This document shows positions 23,470-34,199 of a stretch of DNA of 64,000 nt, piece after piece. The first letter of the stretch is position 1; every line of letters starts with the position of its first letter. The notes under the pieces are model-generated. The model made no database searches, was not told the origin of the DNA, and saw only the letters and a list, made by a program, of their open reading frames with translations. A program made the position numbers and the translations under genes. Source of the stretch: Ariolimax columbianus (Eukaryota; Mollusca; Gastropoda; Stylommatophora; Arionidae); assembly GCA_036924085.1 (NCBI GenBank), contig JAVGWX010000003.1:112761764-112825763 (forward strand), in the 5' to 3' direction.

Positions 23470-23590
23470 TAGACATCACTTTATCTGATCTGAGCTGAGT
23501 ACTATTATAGTCAATCTGTGATGTCATGTGATGACGGCACTTTATCTGAACTGATCTGAGCACTTCTGCAATCAATCTTTGTTTGCATCT
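23470..23590. repeat. 57-bp minisatellite, outlying units
   Basis: Two diverged units of the array at 22425-22785, beyond the CR1 insertion. Confidence 0.85.
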
Positions 23591-23789
23591 GAAGACGGCA
23601 ATTTATTATAAACTTGTCTGAGTTATGACTTGAATCGTAGCTGACAATGAAAGAACAGATCTATTATAATCATCTAAACATGCAGTAAAACGCTACTGAA
23701 GAGTGATTTGCAGCCACATCACACAAAACTAAATTCTACAGAAAATACAAATGTCAAAGCGACTTTATGTGAGGTCACCAGCTGCATAA

Positions 23790-24180
23790 TGTCGTCCTAC
23801 AGTGTCTAGAAAACAGAAGAATTCGAGGTGACCTAATGCAGGTTTTAAAAGATAATCAACTGAAAGGATTAATTTTAATATAATATGTGGGGTTTTTTTT
23901 GGTCAAAATACAGTCGCCTGCAAGAACAAGAGGCACAGCTACAAATTAAAGATAGGTCTAGATTAGATTAGATATTAGAAAATATTTTCAGAGTGGTGAA
24001 TGCTTGAAATGTATTGCCACATGAAGTAGTGGAGGCAGATTCATTTAATGCATTCAAGAATAGATTGGATGTACATGTGGTTTTGGGGTTAAAAAAATGT
24101 AAAATAATCTGGTTGTATACAGACTCTACCGAGTCTTCTAAACAGTATTAAGATGTTAGGTTAAGATGTTGGTCTATGCT
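23790..24180 (+). mobile_element. CR1-like LINE, second 5'-truncated copy, opposite strand
   Basis: The forward strand reads 'LQCLENRRIRGDLMQV' from about 23790, then, through stops and shifts, 'PARTRG' and 'FRKYFFRVVNAWNVLPHEVVEA'. It ends with the complement of the family 3' region (TTGTATACAGACTCTACCGA near 24112). Much more diverged than the neighbouring copy, so an older insertion. Confidence 0.8.
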
Positions 24181-24528
24181 TCGTACTTGTCTGGAAGGAA
24201 ACAAGAAAATATTATTTCCTTGAATGTGACGAATAGTTTATTTATATTGCTACTTCCAAATGTTTTCCTGTCTTGTCTTTGATTGGTCTCGTAAAGTTGT
24301 TTCTGTAAAGGGAAACCCGATCAAATGAAATAGCACATGCAAGCGACATTCCTTGTCTTCTTGGTTGGAACTCCAAGTTTATTTACCACCTTGCTAGTTG
24401 CTTCCAAAACATATTTTGATTATTCTTAGATCTTTTCCATCATTATTTATGTTTGCAAGCTTTCTAGTGTTCTCTTCACGCTATGACTTCTGAAATACCA
24501 TCGCATAATATGAGAGAGAGACAGATAG
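24181..24528. other. Unannotated stretch
   Basis: No gene or repeat recognised. Confidence 0.5.
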
Positions 24529-24529
24529 C

Positions 24530-24588
<59 letters not shown>

Positions 24589-24595
24589 AAAAAGA
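24529..24595. repeat. (GA)n microsatellite
   Basis: Run of GA dinucleotides with a few AAAG interruptions. Confidence 0.97.
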
Positions 24596-24616
24596 TATTG
24601 TAAGTATGTATTAGCG

Positions 24617-24617
24617 C

Positions 24618-24707
<90 letters not shown>

Positions 24708-24708
24708 G

Positions 24709-24756
<48 letters not shown>

Positions 24757-24786
24757 ATATATTTATAAATGTATATATATGTATAT

Positions 24787-24844
<58 letters not shown>

Positions 24845-24903
24845 AATATATATATATATTTGTATATATATATATTTATATATATAATATATATATATAT
24901 AAA

Positions 24904-24941
<38 letters not shown>

Positions 24942-24985
24942 TATATATATGTGTGTGTGTATATATTTATATATATATATATACG
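24617..24985. repeat. Long (TA)n microsatellite with imperfections
   Basis: About 370 bases of TA dinucleotides interrupted by ATG, AAT and a short GTGTGTGT run. Open frames reading Tyr-Ile repeats are artefacts. Confidence 0.97.
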
Positions 24986-24989
24986 AGTA

Positions 24990-25720
24990 TACATGGTGTG
25001 TTCAAAAAGTATTCGACTTTTGGGGTGCAAAAATACAATTACTCACCTGGAGGTTTGAAAGTCTAATCTTCTTCAAAGTACTCTCCTTAGGACTTCCCAC
25101 ACTTCTTCCAAGAGCTTGCCATTGTTGTGATAATTTCAGGAAAGCATCTTTAGGAATGGAGTATTGCTGGATCATCGCATTCCGCACTTTGTCTTCTATT
25201 GACTCTAATCGAGTCCTTTCCGCATAATTTTCAGCTTGGGGTACAGCCAAAAAATCCCAAGGAGAAAAAGGAGTCTAACTAACCAGACCAGTGTTGTGTT
25301 TGGCCAGGAAAGTCAATCATACGCGAAAAATGGGTGGGTGCGTTGTCATGATGAAACTGCCGTGGAAAAGGCTTCGGGAGTAAACCTTGAGAAAAAAATC
25401 TGCATCATATTTAATATTCAGTCGTCTCGATAATGCCATGCCCCTAGCAAAAGATAGCTGAAGACGAGAGAGTAGGGCTGTCAAATTGCGCAAAATGTTC
25501 CCACTTTAATCGAGTAAGTCACGCTTTCACCAATTTCAACGGACAGATCAAAAGGAACGGATTGTCCTCAGGGCTGAACAGAGACAGTGGTCATCATCAC
25601 ACGTGATGGAAGAACATCATCAGTTTAGGGAGGTGAACAACATATGAGGTTGATGGCTTTCTGAGGACCACTCATTGCTGCCGGTGACTGAAACATGACC
25701 AGTAAAACCACAAAGCCGTT
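24990..25720 (-). mobile_element. mariner-like transposon remnant
   Basis: The left end starts after TA with CATGGTGTGTTCAAAAAGTA, a typical mariner terminal repeat. On the minus strand a C-terminal transposase segment reads 'LTFLAKHNTGLVS' near 25275-25315, 'DFLAVPQAENYAERTRLES' near 25195-25255 and 'IPKDAFLKLSQQWQALGRS' near 25095-25155, matching the usual end of mariner transposases. Farther right (to about 25720) only decayed coding is visible and I could not find the second terminal repeat. Stops and frame changes show it is inactive. Confidence 0.75.
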
Positions 25721-25989
25721 ACGCCACTGGTAATATTAATATATACTTGTAAATAACATTGGATACATTCTTTTTTTCTAAATGTCCTTCCAGCGTTTTT
25801 CCATTGCTTGGGTCCAACCCGGTAGATCTATTTGAAGACATATAAGCCATGTGTACCAGTAGTAACCGCAAAATGTACAGGCTATGTTTTTTTCATCCCT
25901 GTATTTAAAACTTGCATCATTATTAAGACACACACATATCCTGTGGAGACAAAGAGACAGTTGGTTAATATTATGTGTATACCAATTCT
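25721..25989. other. Unannotated stretch
   Basis: Nothing recognised. Confidence 0.5.
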
Positions 25990-26340
25990 GCTAGCAGTGT
26001 CAGAAACGCGGTCGGCCGGGGCTAGAAGACTAGACAGATTGCGAAATGAATAAATCAGAAATAAGGTGCAACATCGCTTATGGATTACATGGAAATGTAG
26101 AAAATCTAGTGGTTCGGACAGCTGACAAGAATGCAACCAAATCTACTAGCTGTGCGGATCAACAACATCAGACAAGAAGGTTACAGAACAAGTGGAAGAT
26201 CAAGAACTAAATTTATAAACGGTTTTACAGAGATACTGAAGAAATACGGAACGACAACAGCATTGGCAACATATCTTGCACATGAAAGAAAACTACACCT
26301 CTCCATGGCGTCTAACGACCCAAGTGGATAGAAATAGAAG
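25990..26340 (+). mobile_element. LINE C-terminal tail, same family as 40.3-42.5 kb
   Basis: The forward strand reads 'RSAGARRLDRLRNE', then 'WFGQLTRMQPNLLAVRINNI' across a frame change (26108-26175), then 'FINGFTEILKKYGTTTALAT' (26209-26270) and 'SNDPSG' followed by a stop at 26329-26331. The element at 40.3-42.5 kb has the matching 'KWFGHLKRMQPTLQAARIYN' and '...NDTSG' then stop. Both therefore belong to one family; this copy is 5' truncated and dead. Confidence 0.78.
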
Positions 26341-26388
26341 TAGAAGATACAAAAACTGCAGTCATTTGTCGGGTGTTAGAACCCGTGT
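26341..26388 (-). pseudogene. tRNA-like sequence, 3' half (split by a SINE)
   Basis: Reading the minus strand from 26845 to 26769 and then from 26377 leftward, with the SINE removed, gives a tRNA-like order. A box A-like 'GGTGGCCAAGCAGTTAG' and an anticodon-arm-like segment are followed by a T-arm-like CGGGT-TCTAAC-ACCCG. It may be a tRNA-derived SINE head or tRNA pseudogene. The target-site duplication lies within its box B. Confidence 0.45.
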
Positions 26389-26739
26389 GGGATCAAGATG
26401 CTGAGCAGCGCATGAGCTGCAGTGGTCAGCGACCCATAGCTGACTGCTAGTGTCAGGGCCAACGAACCATAGCTGCCAAGACCCTTCTACACCTCCACGC
26501 GGTGTACCTGGATAATAGGCTGCAGCAGGGCTGACTGGCTAAGGTGAAGGGATCGAAGAGGGAATGCTAATCCGGTACTCAAAAAAATGATTGCTGAAGT
26601 CGGATGTGTTCGACCGAAAGGTGCAAATATTGCAGCCAAGCTGTAAACTACAACACAACGTATTCCGTTCTCTGGACTACATTCTGCTACTTAAGCCCTT
26701 TCAGAGTTTGGTAGTGGGAGATTGAGAGCGAACGAAGAA

Positions 26740-26768
<29 letters not shown>
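26389..26768 (+). mobile_element. GAA-tailed SINE, copy 1 (full length)
   Basis: A 380-bp non-coding element beginning GGGATCAAGATGCTGAGC and ending GCGAACGAAGAAGAAGAAG. It is flanked by an exact 11-bp direct repeat, AGAACCCGTGT, at 26378-26388 and 26769-26779, a target-site duplication of the kind made by LINE machinery. The copy at 56566-56933 has the same first base, so this is a defined element rather than a random truncation. No clear polymerase III boxes were found. The 3' end resembles that of the I-like LINE at 34.2 kb (GCGTACGAAGAAG). Confidence 0.88.
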
Positions 26769-26771
<3 letters not shown>

Positions 26772-26845
26772 ACCCGTGTATTTCCTACTAGCAGGCAAAT
26801 ATACTAACTGCTTGGCCACCCGCTTAGCTGATAATTCATATAATA
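26769..26845 (-). pseudogene. tRNA-like sequence, 5' half
   Basis: Contains the box A-like 'GGTGGCCAAGCAGTTAG' (about 26805-26825) and anticodon-arm-like region of the tRNA-like sequence whose other half is at 26341-26388. Confidence 0.45.
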
Positions 26846-27304
26846 TCCTAATTTCAACATCAGTACAATAAACAAAATCACAAACAAATGGCGATGCTGT
26901 GTGTTACCACAGGCAAGTCAATCTAACGAAGAGATACTGTTACACTGAATATAATTAGTCATCTCCGGGTCCCTTCTGAATCCTAACTCAATTCCGTGTC
27001 AGCACACTTTGTTTTTATCTCCAACCTCCCATCACTTACCCCCTTCCTTTTCATTCCAGTTCGAGTGCCGGCCTGGTATTTAATATCAGTAATGTCATTA
27101 CAAGTCCCTAGACGCTGGCAACCTTCCTTGTTGCTTCCTAAGCTAAATCATCGTTACACAAGTAGGCAGATCGGGCCTCCATAATTTGTTTTTACGAAGT
27201 CTATTCCGTTATCGTCATTCTCGAGCGGGTAATCACATAATCCACGTAACTCCGATTTACCATTATCGCTAAGACCCGTAAATTTCACTCATGGAAGCTA
27301 ATCT
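26846..27304. other. Unannotated stretch
   Basis: No gene or repeat recognised. Confidence 0.5.
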
Positions 27305-27805
27305 GTCCATTAGATGTTGAGAGGCTCTGTTATAGCAGAAGCAGTGAGGTAGATATTCTCATATATCAGGGGCAGTGAGATGTTTGCTCTCATATATCGG
27401 AAGCAGTAATGTAGATGTTTTCGTATATCGAAGTAAATGAGTTAGAAGTTCTCGTGTAACGGATCCAGTGAGGACGATCTCTTATACCGGAGGCAGTGAG
27501 GTCAATGTTAATGTTTATCGGAAGTAGAGAGATAGAAGTTCTCGTATATCAAAGGCAGCGATGTATATGTGCTCGTATATTGGAGACATGGAGGTAGATT
27601 TCGTATATCGAAGGCAGATAGGTAGATGTTCTGGCATATCTAAAACAGCGGGTAGCTGTTCTCGCTTTTTGGAGACAGGGAGATATCTATTCTCGTGCAC
27701 TGAACGCAGGGACGTATATGTTCACCTAACTAGAAGGCAGAGAAGTAGATGTCCTCGCATATCAAAGCCGGTTATGTAGATGTTTTCGTATATCGAAGGC
27801 ATCTA
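27305..27805 (+). repeat. Degenerate minisatellite, about 35-40 bp
   Basis: About 13 strongly diverged units with the phrases 'GTAGATGTTCTCGTATATC' and 'GAAGGCAGTGAGG'. Unit length varies between about 34 and 42 bp, so this is an old array. Confidence 0.85.
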
Positions 27806-27837
27806 GTATATAGAGGGACGAAGACTATCGTCTGGTT

Positions 27838-28165
27838 ATGCAAAGTATACTGATCAGACATGTTTGTCAGGATCAGGCAAAACATACTAGCCAAGACCCG
27901 CACCTAGACTTCCTAGTAGCCCTCCCTGGCTGTTTTCATTGCAGCCTGGCTAACGAGGTGAGGGATCGACGTAATCTCCGCAGTAGTGAGTGACACGCCG
28001 ATGAAGCCAAGCAAAGCACAACCGCCTCAATAACCCTGGTCCACCTTTATCAGCACACTCGGGATGTGAGGAAAGCTACTACAACCCGCCGCTTAGCGTC
28101 CTTTTCAGTGCGCACAAAAGGGTAACCTACTCATTGTGGGCAACAACAACAACAACAACAACATC
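27838..28165 (+). repeat. AAC-tailed SINE-like repeat, copy D
   Basis: Good match through 'GGCTAACGAGGTGAGG', 'CACTCGGGATGTGAGGAAAG', 'ACAACCCGCCGCTTAGCG' and 'TCATTGTGGGC', ending in seven AAC repeats (28142-28163). The cleanest tail of the six copies. Confidence 0.82.
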
Positions 28166-28309
28166 ACCATAACCAATTCGGAAAAAAGTGTCACTTCACT
28201 TAACAATCTGAGCTCATATCGTCTGCTGCTTCCTTTACACACGACACTTTGTACATCTCCCAAATCAACCAATCACTGAGTACCAATCACACAGTTCAGT
28301 TTAGTTCCC

Positions 28310-28568
28310 GTGCCATCTCTATATAGAAGGTCCTGTATCTCTTGTTTTAACGGTGCAATATGTCATGCTCTCCCATGTCCATTTTGTAATGTCATCCACC
28401 AACTTGCAGCGCTGCTTACCTCTGGCACGTTTGCCTTTCAGCTTTCCTTCAAGTATGTTCTCAGCGAAAAGGTGGCCAAAATATCTAAATTTTGCACTCC
28501 TAATTTCGCCAAGGTTTCATTATTTTGCAGTCTTTCCAGGAGATGCGCCCCATTCCTATACGATGGGG
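28310..28568 (-). mobile_element. LINE remnant, C-terminal part
   Basis: The minus strand reads 'GRISWKDCKIMKPWRN' near 28490-28540, then 'AENILEGKLKGKRARGKQR' and 'CKLVDDITKWTWESM' down to about 28355. These are the basic C-terminal segments of RTE-type LINEs. The rest of the same LINE lies at 29077-29690, separated by an inserted inverted-repeat element. Confidence 0.75.
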
Positions 28569-29076
28569 CTTCAAATTAAAACCTTAAAAGTGGGATAGAA
28601 ATGAGAAAAATCATGCCTTTCTCTTGTAACTTGTTAATATGGTTGCTAAAAATGTTCAGAGTGTTCTTAGACATGCTGGCATGGTGCAGACGAAAAACAT
28701 GACGTCATAACTGCTATCTGTTATCCATTTTTTGAGCAGTGAAAGGGAAACTCTAAAACTTCCTACTCCATTCATACACATGATGGAGTGAAAGGCATGC
28801 ATCACCATACATGACTTTAATTGGTCGATGCGTTTCTAAAGGTATCTTCCTTTTGCTGCTCAGAAAACAGATAACAAAACGCTGCTCCCCTTTGGTGATT
28901 GTTTAAAGTGGGATGGTCATGTTTTAACTGCAAGTATGGCGTCATGTTGTTTATCTGCACCACGATGGCACGTGCAGGATACTTTTGACATCCTTAGCAA
29001 CCATATTAACAACCTCAATAACAAAGAAATTATTTTTTTATAATTTCTATCCCACTTTTAAGGTTGTTATTTGAAG
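28569..29076. mobile_element. 508-bp inverted-repeat element (MITE-like)
   Basis: The two ends are inverted copies: left 'CTTCAAATTAAAACCTTAAAAG' (first 20 bases CTTCAAATTAAAACCTTAAA) and right the complement of 'CTTCAAATAACAACCTTAAA', continuing through GTGGGATAGAAAT. Inverted similarity resumes at 'TTGTTAATATGGTTGCTAA', giving about 90 bp of terminal repeat. There is no open frame of size, so it is non-autonomous. It splits a LINE C-terminus. I could not define a target-site duplication, so the superfamily is unknown. Confidence 0.82.
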
Positions 29077-29690
29077 ACTCCTCGTATATATCCACATTTC
29101 AATTGTATCAATGCTCTTCTTCAATCGTTTGTTTATTGTCCATGTTTCTCCTCCATACAGTAAAGATGAGTATAACACCTGATCACTTGCATTTTTAATC
29201 TGTGTTGGTAACTAGCTGTTGTATGTCAATACATGACTCCTGTTGTGAAAACAGATTTGATCATTACTTCTCTCTTTCCAATTTAGATTTTGTATTTTCT
29301 GCCCACCGTTATTATATTTCCAAGATAGGAGAGGCTCTTAAGCCGGTGTAGTATCTGATCGCCTATTTTGATCTGTAGGGTTTATGTTTTCTTCCACTTT
29401 ACTAATTATCAAAATTTAATTGTATCGATGTAAATATTGAATCCATCACTTGATATTCGTTTTTTAGTTGAATCATAAATTCCTATAATTCTTGGTCGCT
29501 TACAGCCATCAGAACTCTGTCATCCGTATATATGATATTATTTATTGACACCGGCTCCACCGACAACGAGTCCTGGGATTGCCTATATCTGTTGACAAAT
29601 TTGTTTTGTGTAAATGCTAAACAGACAACGGGCAAGTACAGATCCTTGTAACACTTCTTTTCATCTAAATACGGCGAGTAATCCCTGCTA
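29077..29690 (-). mobile_element. LINE remnant, reverse transcriptase part
   Basis: The minus strand continues the LINE of 28310-28568. A decayed 'VLQGSVLARCLFSIYTKQI' block (GVRQGCVLSP-type) lies near 29595-29655, a YADD box decayed to 'YTDDRVLMA' near 29515-29540, and 'LKSLSYLGNIIT' near 29310-29345. 'LLYGGETWTINKRLKKSIDT' follows near 29105-29165, just before the inserted element. All are in RTE-like order with frameshifts and stops. Dead copy. Confidence 0.75.
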
Positions 29691-30589
29691 CATCGTTCAA
29701 TGACAGTTTAAGGTGCTAAGTTCTCGTGTCAATTCCATCCATTTACAAGTATATGAGGATCTGTAGAACACTTGGGTATTATCGACAGTGAAATCGAGAC
29801 GGTGTCAGAAAGCCACTGCAGCAACCTATCAGCTGTCACCACTACTTGGATAACCGAGCATTAGTTTGGCAACAAAGCAACGGCTGATAAACAGTACATT
29901 TGTGTCGACTCTGTGCTACCAATGCCAAACATAGCCTCTGTCCAGGTTACGTAAGAGCATTCATTTCGATGTGTTGGAATAGTGTTTGAGGAAGGTCAGC
30001 TGTGTTACCAGGAAAGACAGAATGTGAAACGACAACATTGTCGCCAGTACGTCTTGTGAAGAATAAATTTCCATGCATAAAATACTTTGATTTCGCCATC
30101 TCATGAGAATTAACCCTCATCAACTTCCACTGATAGTTTACCACGCTGATAGATCTGGCTACATGGCAAGAGTGCTGCCGCGAGACAGATGGATAAATGA
30201 CATTAGGGTTGTTGTGCAGCGACACAGGTTCACATTGACTCACGCTATTCACTTGGCGCATGCCAGATGACTTAAGCTCCCGACGACGCTTAATGACATA
30301 AGTGGAAAGAAAACTAACTATACATTCCCCAGACATATCCTCGACTGTATTAAAAATAAATAAATAATATAATAAATAAAAAATAAATTATTTTTTGCAA
30401 CTTTTCAAATGTTCCACTAGTGCCTTTTACAAAATATTGCTTATTATGGTCTTCGGTCCTGTCCAAATCAAAATTATTCATTCCGAATTGTTTTGTCTAC
30501 TCTGCGCTTAATTAGCTCCTGTATAATTTTAAGCAGTATCTAAATAGTATGAATCATCAGGCTGATTCTTCTAAAATATGAACATTCTA
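29691..30589. other. Mostly unannotated stretch
   Basis: 29691-29900 may be decayed LINE sequence continuing from the left. A 129-codon minus-strand open frame at 29947-30336 starts with ATG but resembles no family I know and has no supporting context, so it may be chance. Confidence 0.4.
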
Positions 30590-30654
30590 ACTTAACTTAA
30601 CGTCTTTATACTGGTTTAGAAGACCCTGCAGAGTCTGTATACAACCAGTCACAT

Positions 30655-32193
30655 TTACATCACCTTGCTCCAAAATCTATGCGCATCCAGTTTATTCTTA
30701 AACGCATTAACTGTCCCTGCCTCCACCACCTCCCCTGGCAATGCATTCCAAGCAGACACCACTCTCTGACTAAAAAAATATTTCCTAATATCTAACCTGG
30801 ACCTCTCTTTAATCAGCTTGTAGCTATGCCCTCGTGTTATTGTAGGTGGCTGTATTTTAAAAAACTTGTTATAGTCTAATTTATCGATTCCTCTGATCAT
30901 CTTATAAACCTGTATTAAGTCACCACGAATTCTTCTCTCTTCGAGACACTGTAGGCCCGTTTTTCTGAGTCGTTCCTCATAACTGTAATTCTGGAATCCA
31001 ACTATCATCTTTGTCGCTCTTTTTTGTATTCTTTCTAGCATGTTTATGTCCCCTCTATGATAAGGACTCCACACCTGTACACAGTACTCCAATCTAGGTC
31101 TAACTAAAGCTTTATACAGTTTGACGATCACTTCCTTGCTCCTATGTTTAATATTTCTTTTTATCATACCTAACATTGCATTTGCCTTTTTCACTGCTAC
31201 CTTAACTTGCTCACTCACCTTTCCTGTATGATCTATTATAACCCCTAGGTCCCTTTCCTTATCTATCATTCTAATATTGTTTTCTCCCATTCTGTATTTA
31301 TGTTCCATATTGGATCTACCCATGTGGATGACTGTACATTTATCTACATTAAACTCCATTTGCCAGCTTACAGACCATTCTCGAATTTTATCTAAATCCG
31401 ACATCAATATATCCACTTCCGCTTTAGATGAGACACTACTGCATAGTTTTGTGTCATCAGCAAATTTTGCAATCATGGATCTCATATCAATGTCCAAATC
31501 ATTTATATATATCAAGAACAAAATTGGTCCCAAAACCGAGCCCTGTGGCACACCACTTTTCACTTCACTCCACTCAGAGTACTCCTTATTTATGCCCACC
31601 CTCTGCCTTCTTCCTGTTAACCAATTTTCAATCCATATGGCAACTTTGCCACCTATTCCATGTGATTTTAACTTTCGAAATAATCTTTGATGAGGTACTC
31701 TATCAAAGGCCTTTGCAAAGTCTAGATAAATAATATCCACTGGCTCCCCTTTATCTATGATTTTAGTAACCTCCTCCATGAATTCTAATAGATTTGTTAA
31801 GCATGATCTCCCTCTAGTAAACCCATGCTGACTATTTCTAATTAGATTAAATTTTTCTAAATGCATTACAATGTTTTCTTTGATTATTGACTCTAACAAT
31901 TTACAGACTATGCTCGTTAAACTTACCGGTCTATAATTTGCCGGATCTGATTTTTTGCCTTTTTTGAATAAGGGGATCACTCCTGCATCTTTCCAATCCC
32001 GTGGAACAATCCCTTTTGTAAGTGATTGAGAACATAATATAGCCAATGGTTTTGCTAGTTGGTTTCTAATTTCATACAGCAATTTTGGGTGAATACCATC
32101 TTGACCTGGACATTTATTCACTTTCAACCCCTCCAATTTTTTAAAAACCATTTCCTCTGTAATACAGATTGATCTTAATCCCGCTGTATCCAT
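30655..32193 (-). pseudogene. CR1-like LINE reverse transcriptase segment
   Basis: A 512-codon open frame copying RNA into DNA at a nicked target site. RT blocks are 'KCPGQDGIHPKLLYEI' (residues about 27-42), 'NYRPVSLTSIVCKLLESII' (84-102), 'QHGFTRGRSCLTNLLEF' (121-137), 'IIYLDFAKAFDRVPHQRL' with catalytic Asp (152-169), 'GVPQGSVLGPILFLIY' (213-228) and 'AKFADDTKLCSS' with the catalytic DD pair (240-251). A thumb and the conserved 'WNALPGEVVEAGT' tail follow. The ATG at the start is internal; the true frame joins the endonuclease segment upstream, but a one-base shift near 32200 breaks it. Confidence 0.93.
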
Positions 32194-32210
32194 GTCTCTT
32201 TGAAAAATAT

Positions 32211-33426
32211 CTATAGCTCTGGGATCTCGGAGCAGTCCTCCTTTGTGAAGACTGTGCCAAAGTACTGATTAAGCAGATTAGCAGCCTCCCTATTCTCACT
32301 TATTATTTTCCCTGTACTGTCTATGAGAGGGCCTACTTTGTCTTTCGTTCTTTGTTTATTTCTAACATAAGAAAAGAAGCTTTTACTGTCAGTCTTGATC
32401 CTCTGAGCAAGTTTTTTTTTCAAAGTCTATTTTTGCTGTTTTATTCGCTTTCTGAGATATGTTCTGCTTGTCCAAATATTTTACATATGTTTCTTTTGAT
32501 TTACCTGCCTCTATATATTTTTGCCATGCTTTATTTTTTGCTCTTCTACATTTCACTACAAATCTAGTTATCCACTTTTTACGCTTGGGGTTTACCTCCC
32601 TACATGGAACACATTCCTCTTTTAGCGTTTCTAGAACTGTTTTAAAACTTTCCCACTCCTGTTCAACATCTGTTCCTACAATAATATCTTTCCAGATTAT
32701 GTGGTTCGCTGCCTCTTTCATCCTCTTAACATCTGTCTTAGAGTAGTCGTATGTTCGCGTGTTTATGTTTACTTCTTTCCCTGCAATAAGATCCCAACGG
32801 ATGATTTGATGGTCACTTGAGCCAAACAGTTCCCCAACGGTAACGTTTTCAATCATATTTTCCTCTGTGGTAAAAACTAGGTCGAGTATGTTTTTGCCTC
32901 TGGTGGCTGCTTCTACATGTTGAATTAAAAAATTGTCAGTTATGCACGTAACAAAAGGTTTGGACTCTACAAGTGCTTCTGCCATATCCCATTTTATTTC
33001 TGGATAGTTGAAATCTCCCATTAATAATAATTTCCCTTTACTTGCCTTTGCTATGCGACTAATCAGCTCCTCATCTTCCTCTTTTTGACTTGATGGACAT
33101 CTATAGCACACTCCAATCACTGTTTTTTCACCCCCACTTTCTATTTCTCCCCATACACTTTCATTTTTGTTACCACATGATAAATAATCTTTGATCGTTA
33201 TATTAACAGAATTTATACAGTATAATAAAACGCCACCTCCCTTAGTCTTGTCTCCAATTATCCTATCTTTCCTTAACATTGTATATCCCTCAATTTCAAG
33301 TTCACTATCTGCAATCTCCTCATATGTCCATGATTCTGTTAACCCTATTATATCTGGTTTTTCTTCTTCTACATACAGTTCCAATTCTTCTCTTTTATTT
33401 ACTATGCTTCTCACATTCTGTTGCAC
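32211..33426 (-). pseudogene. CR1-like LINE endonuclease segment
   Basis: The frame at 33426-32389 encodes the endonuclease that nicks the target: 'NVRSIVNKREELELYVEEE' at the N-terminus, 'IIGLTESW' with the metal-binding Glu, 'GGGVLLYC', 'LLLMGDFNYPEIKWD' and 'GSSDHQIIRWDL' with the catalytic His near the end. A run of ten T at 32411-32420 coincides with a shift to a second frame (32423-32211, 'RIKTDSKSFFSYVRNKQ'), which leads toward the RT. A slippage-type frameshift in that homopolymer is the simplest explanation. Confidence 0.92.
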
Positions 33427-33430
33427 AAAG

Positions 33431-34179
33431 TTTCTTTGAAAGTGTTTAAAAATGATTCAAGTATCGCGGTGCAGAGCATGCATTATAGATGTTTTTACAC
33501 AAAACTGATTTTATCTGCATCCAATTATACTAGAGCTGGTGGGGTGGGCAACATTTTTTTCTATTTTTTTTTAAATGTGGTCAATTAAACATAAAGTTGG
33601 AAACTTATTGAAAAAAACTGATATTGTTGTTGAACTGACAAAACTTGTAAAACACAAACTAATCTCATATTTATCCTCATTTGATTGGTACGAAATTTGG
33701 CATGGTTTTGTTTGGTGTTTTTATCGACACGCGCCTTAAATTTTTTTTCAATTTTGGAAGACATTTCACATCTTACGTTTCAATGAACTATACACTTTGT
33801 TGGTCCTGTAATGCAGATAACACCTCTCAATTACGTACCGTCTAATTATAGAAATATTAGAGCAAACTTTAACAGTGCGAGCAGCCTTTCCTATTTGCCG
33901 TATTTACCCGAATATAAGACGAGGTTGTTTTTTTTTCAGTTTTCGTCTTCGAAAAATCTGCTTATTAACTAAAATGTCGGTGTAAGATCAACATTTTTAT
34001 TTTGTATAATTCTGGTATATATGTTTATTTTCCAAATAACAGACATGTATTTGTTTAAAGTGTAACACAAATCCGCATTTTTATTTCATTTCACAGATAT
34101 TTTCATGCTAAAATATTTTATGTGTGTTGTTATCAGCTATTACGATGAATTTTGCCAAGGACTTCATGACATATTGGCA
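33431..34179. other. Unannotated AT-rich stretch
   Basis: No gene. At 33900-33925 the sequence TATTTACCCGAATATAAGAC recalls the ends of some non-autonomous DNA transposons, but I found no inverted partner, so I do not call an element. Confidence 0.35.
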
Positions 34180-34199
34180 TCTTCTTCTTCTTCTTCTTC

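Larger units (their letters stand above)
30590..33430 (-). mobile_element. CR1-like LINE, nearly complete ORF2
   Basis: The best-preserved element of the window: an apurinic/apyrimidinic-type endonuclease then a reverse transcriptase on the minus strand, no RNase H, and a 3' end TTAAGTTAAGTTA (30590-30602). This domain set and 'RPRLEYCVQVWSPYHRGD' style C-terminus fit the CR1/L2 group. ORF1 and the 5' UTR are missing, so the copy is 5' truncated just upstream of the endonuclease. Only two frame breaks are visible in about 2.8 kb, suggesting a young copy. Truncated relatives are at 22786-23468, 23790-24180, 56512-56985 and 60442-60496. Confidence 0.93.

Noticed and set aside
24611..25030. 139-codon Tyr-Ile frame
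   Set aside because: Translation of the (TA)n microsatellite.
29947..30336. 129-codon minus frame as a host gene
   Set aside because: It has no recognisable domain, neighbours or splice context, and frames of this size are expected occasionally by chance in 64 kb.
31277..33439. Several forward frames of 71-137 codons
   Set aside because: Antisense shadows of the well-supported CR1 endonuclease/RT on the minus strand.
33900..33930. Terminal repeat of a non-autonomous DNA transposon
   Set aside because: Only a familiar-looking motif at one side. No inverted partner or target duplication could be found nearby.
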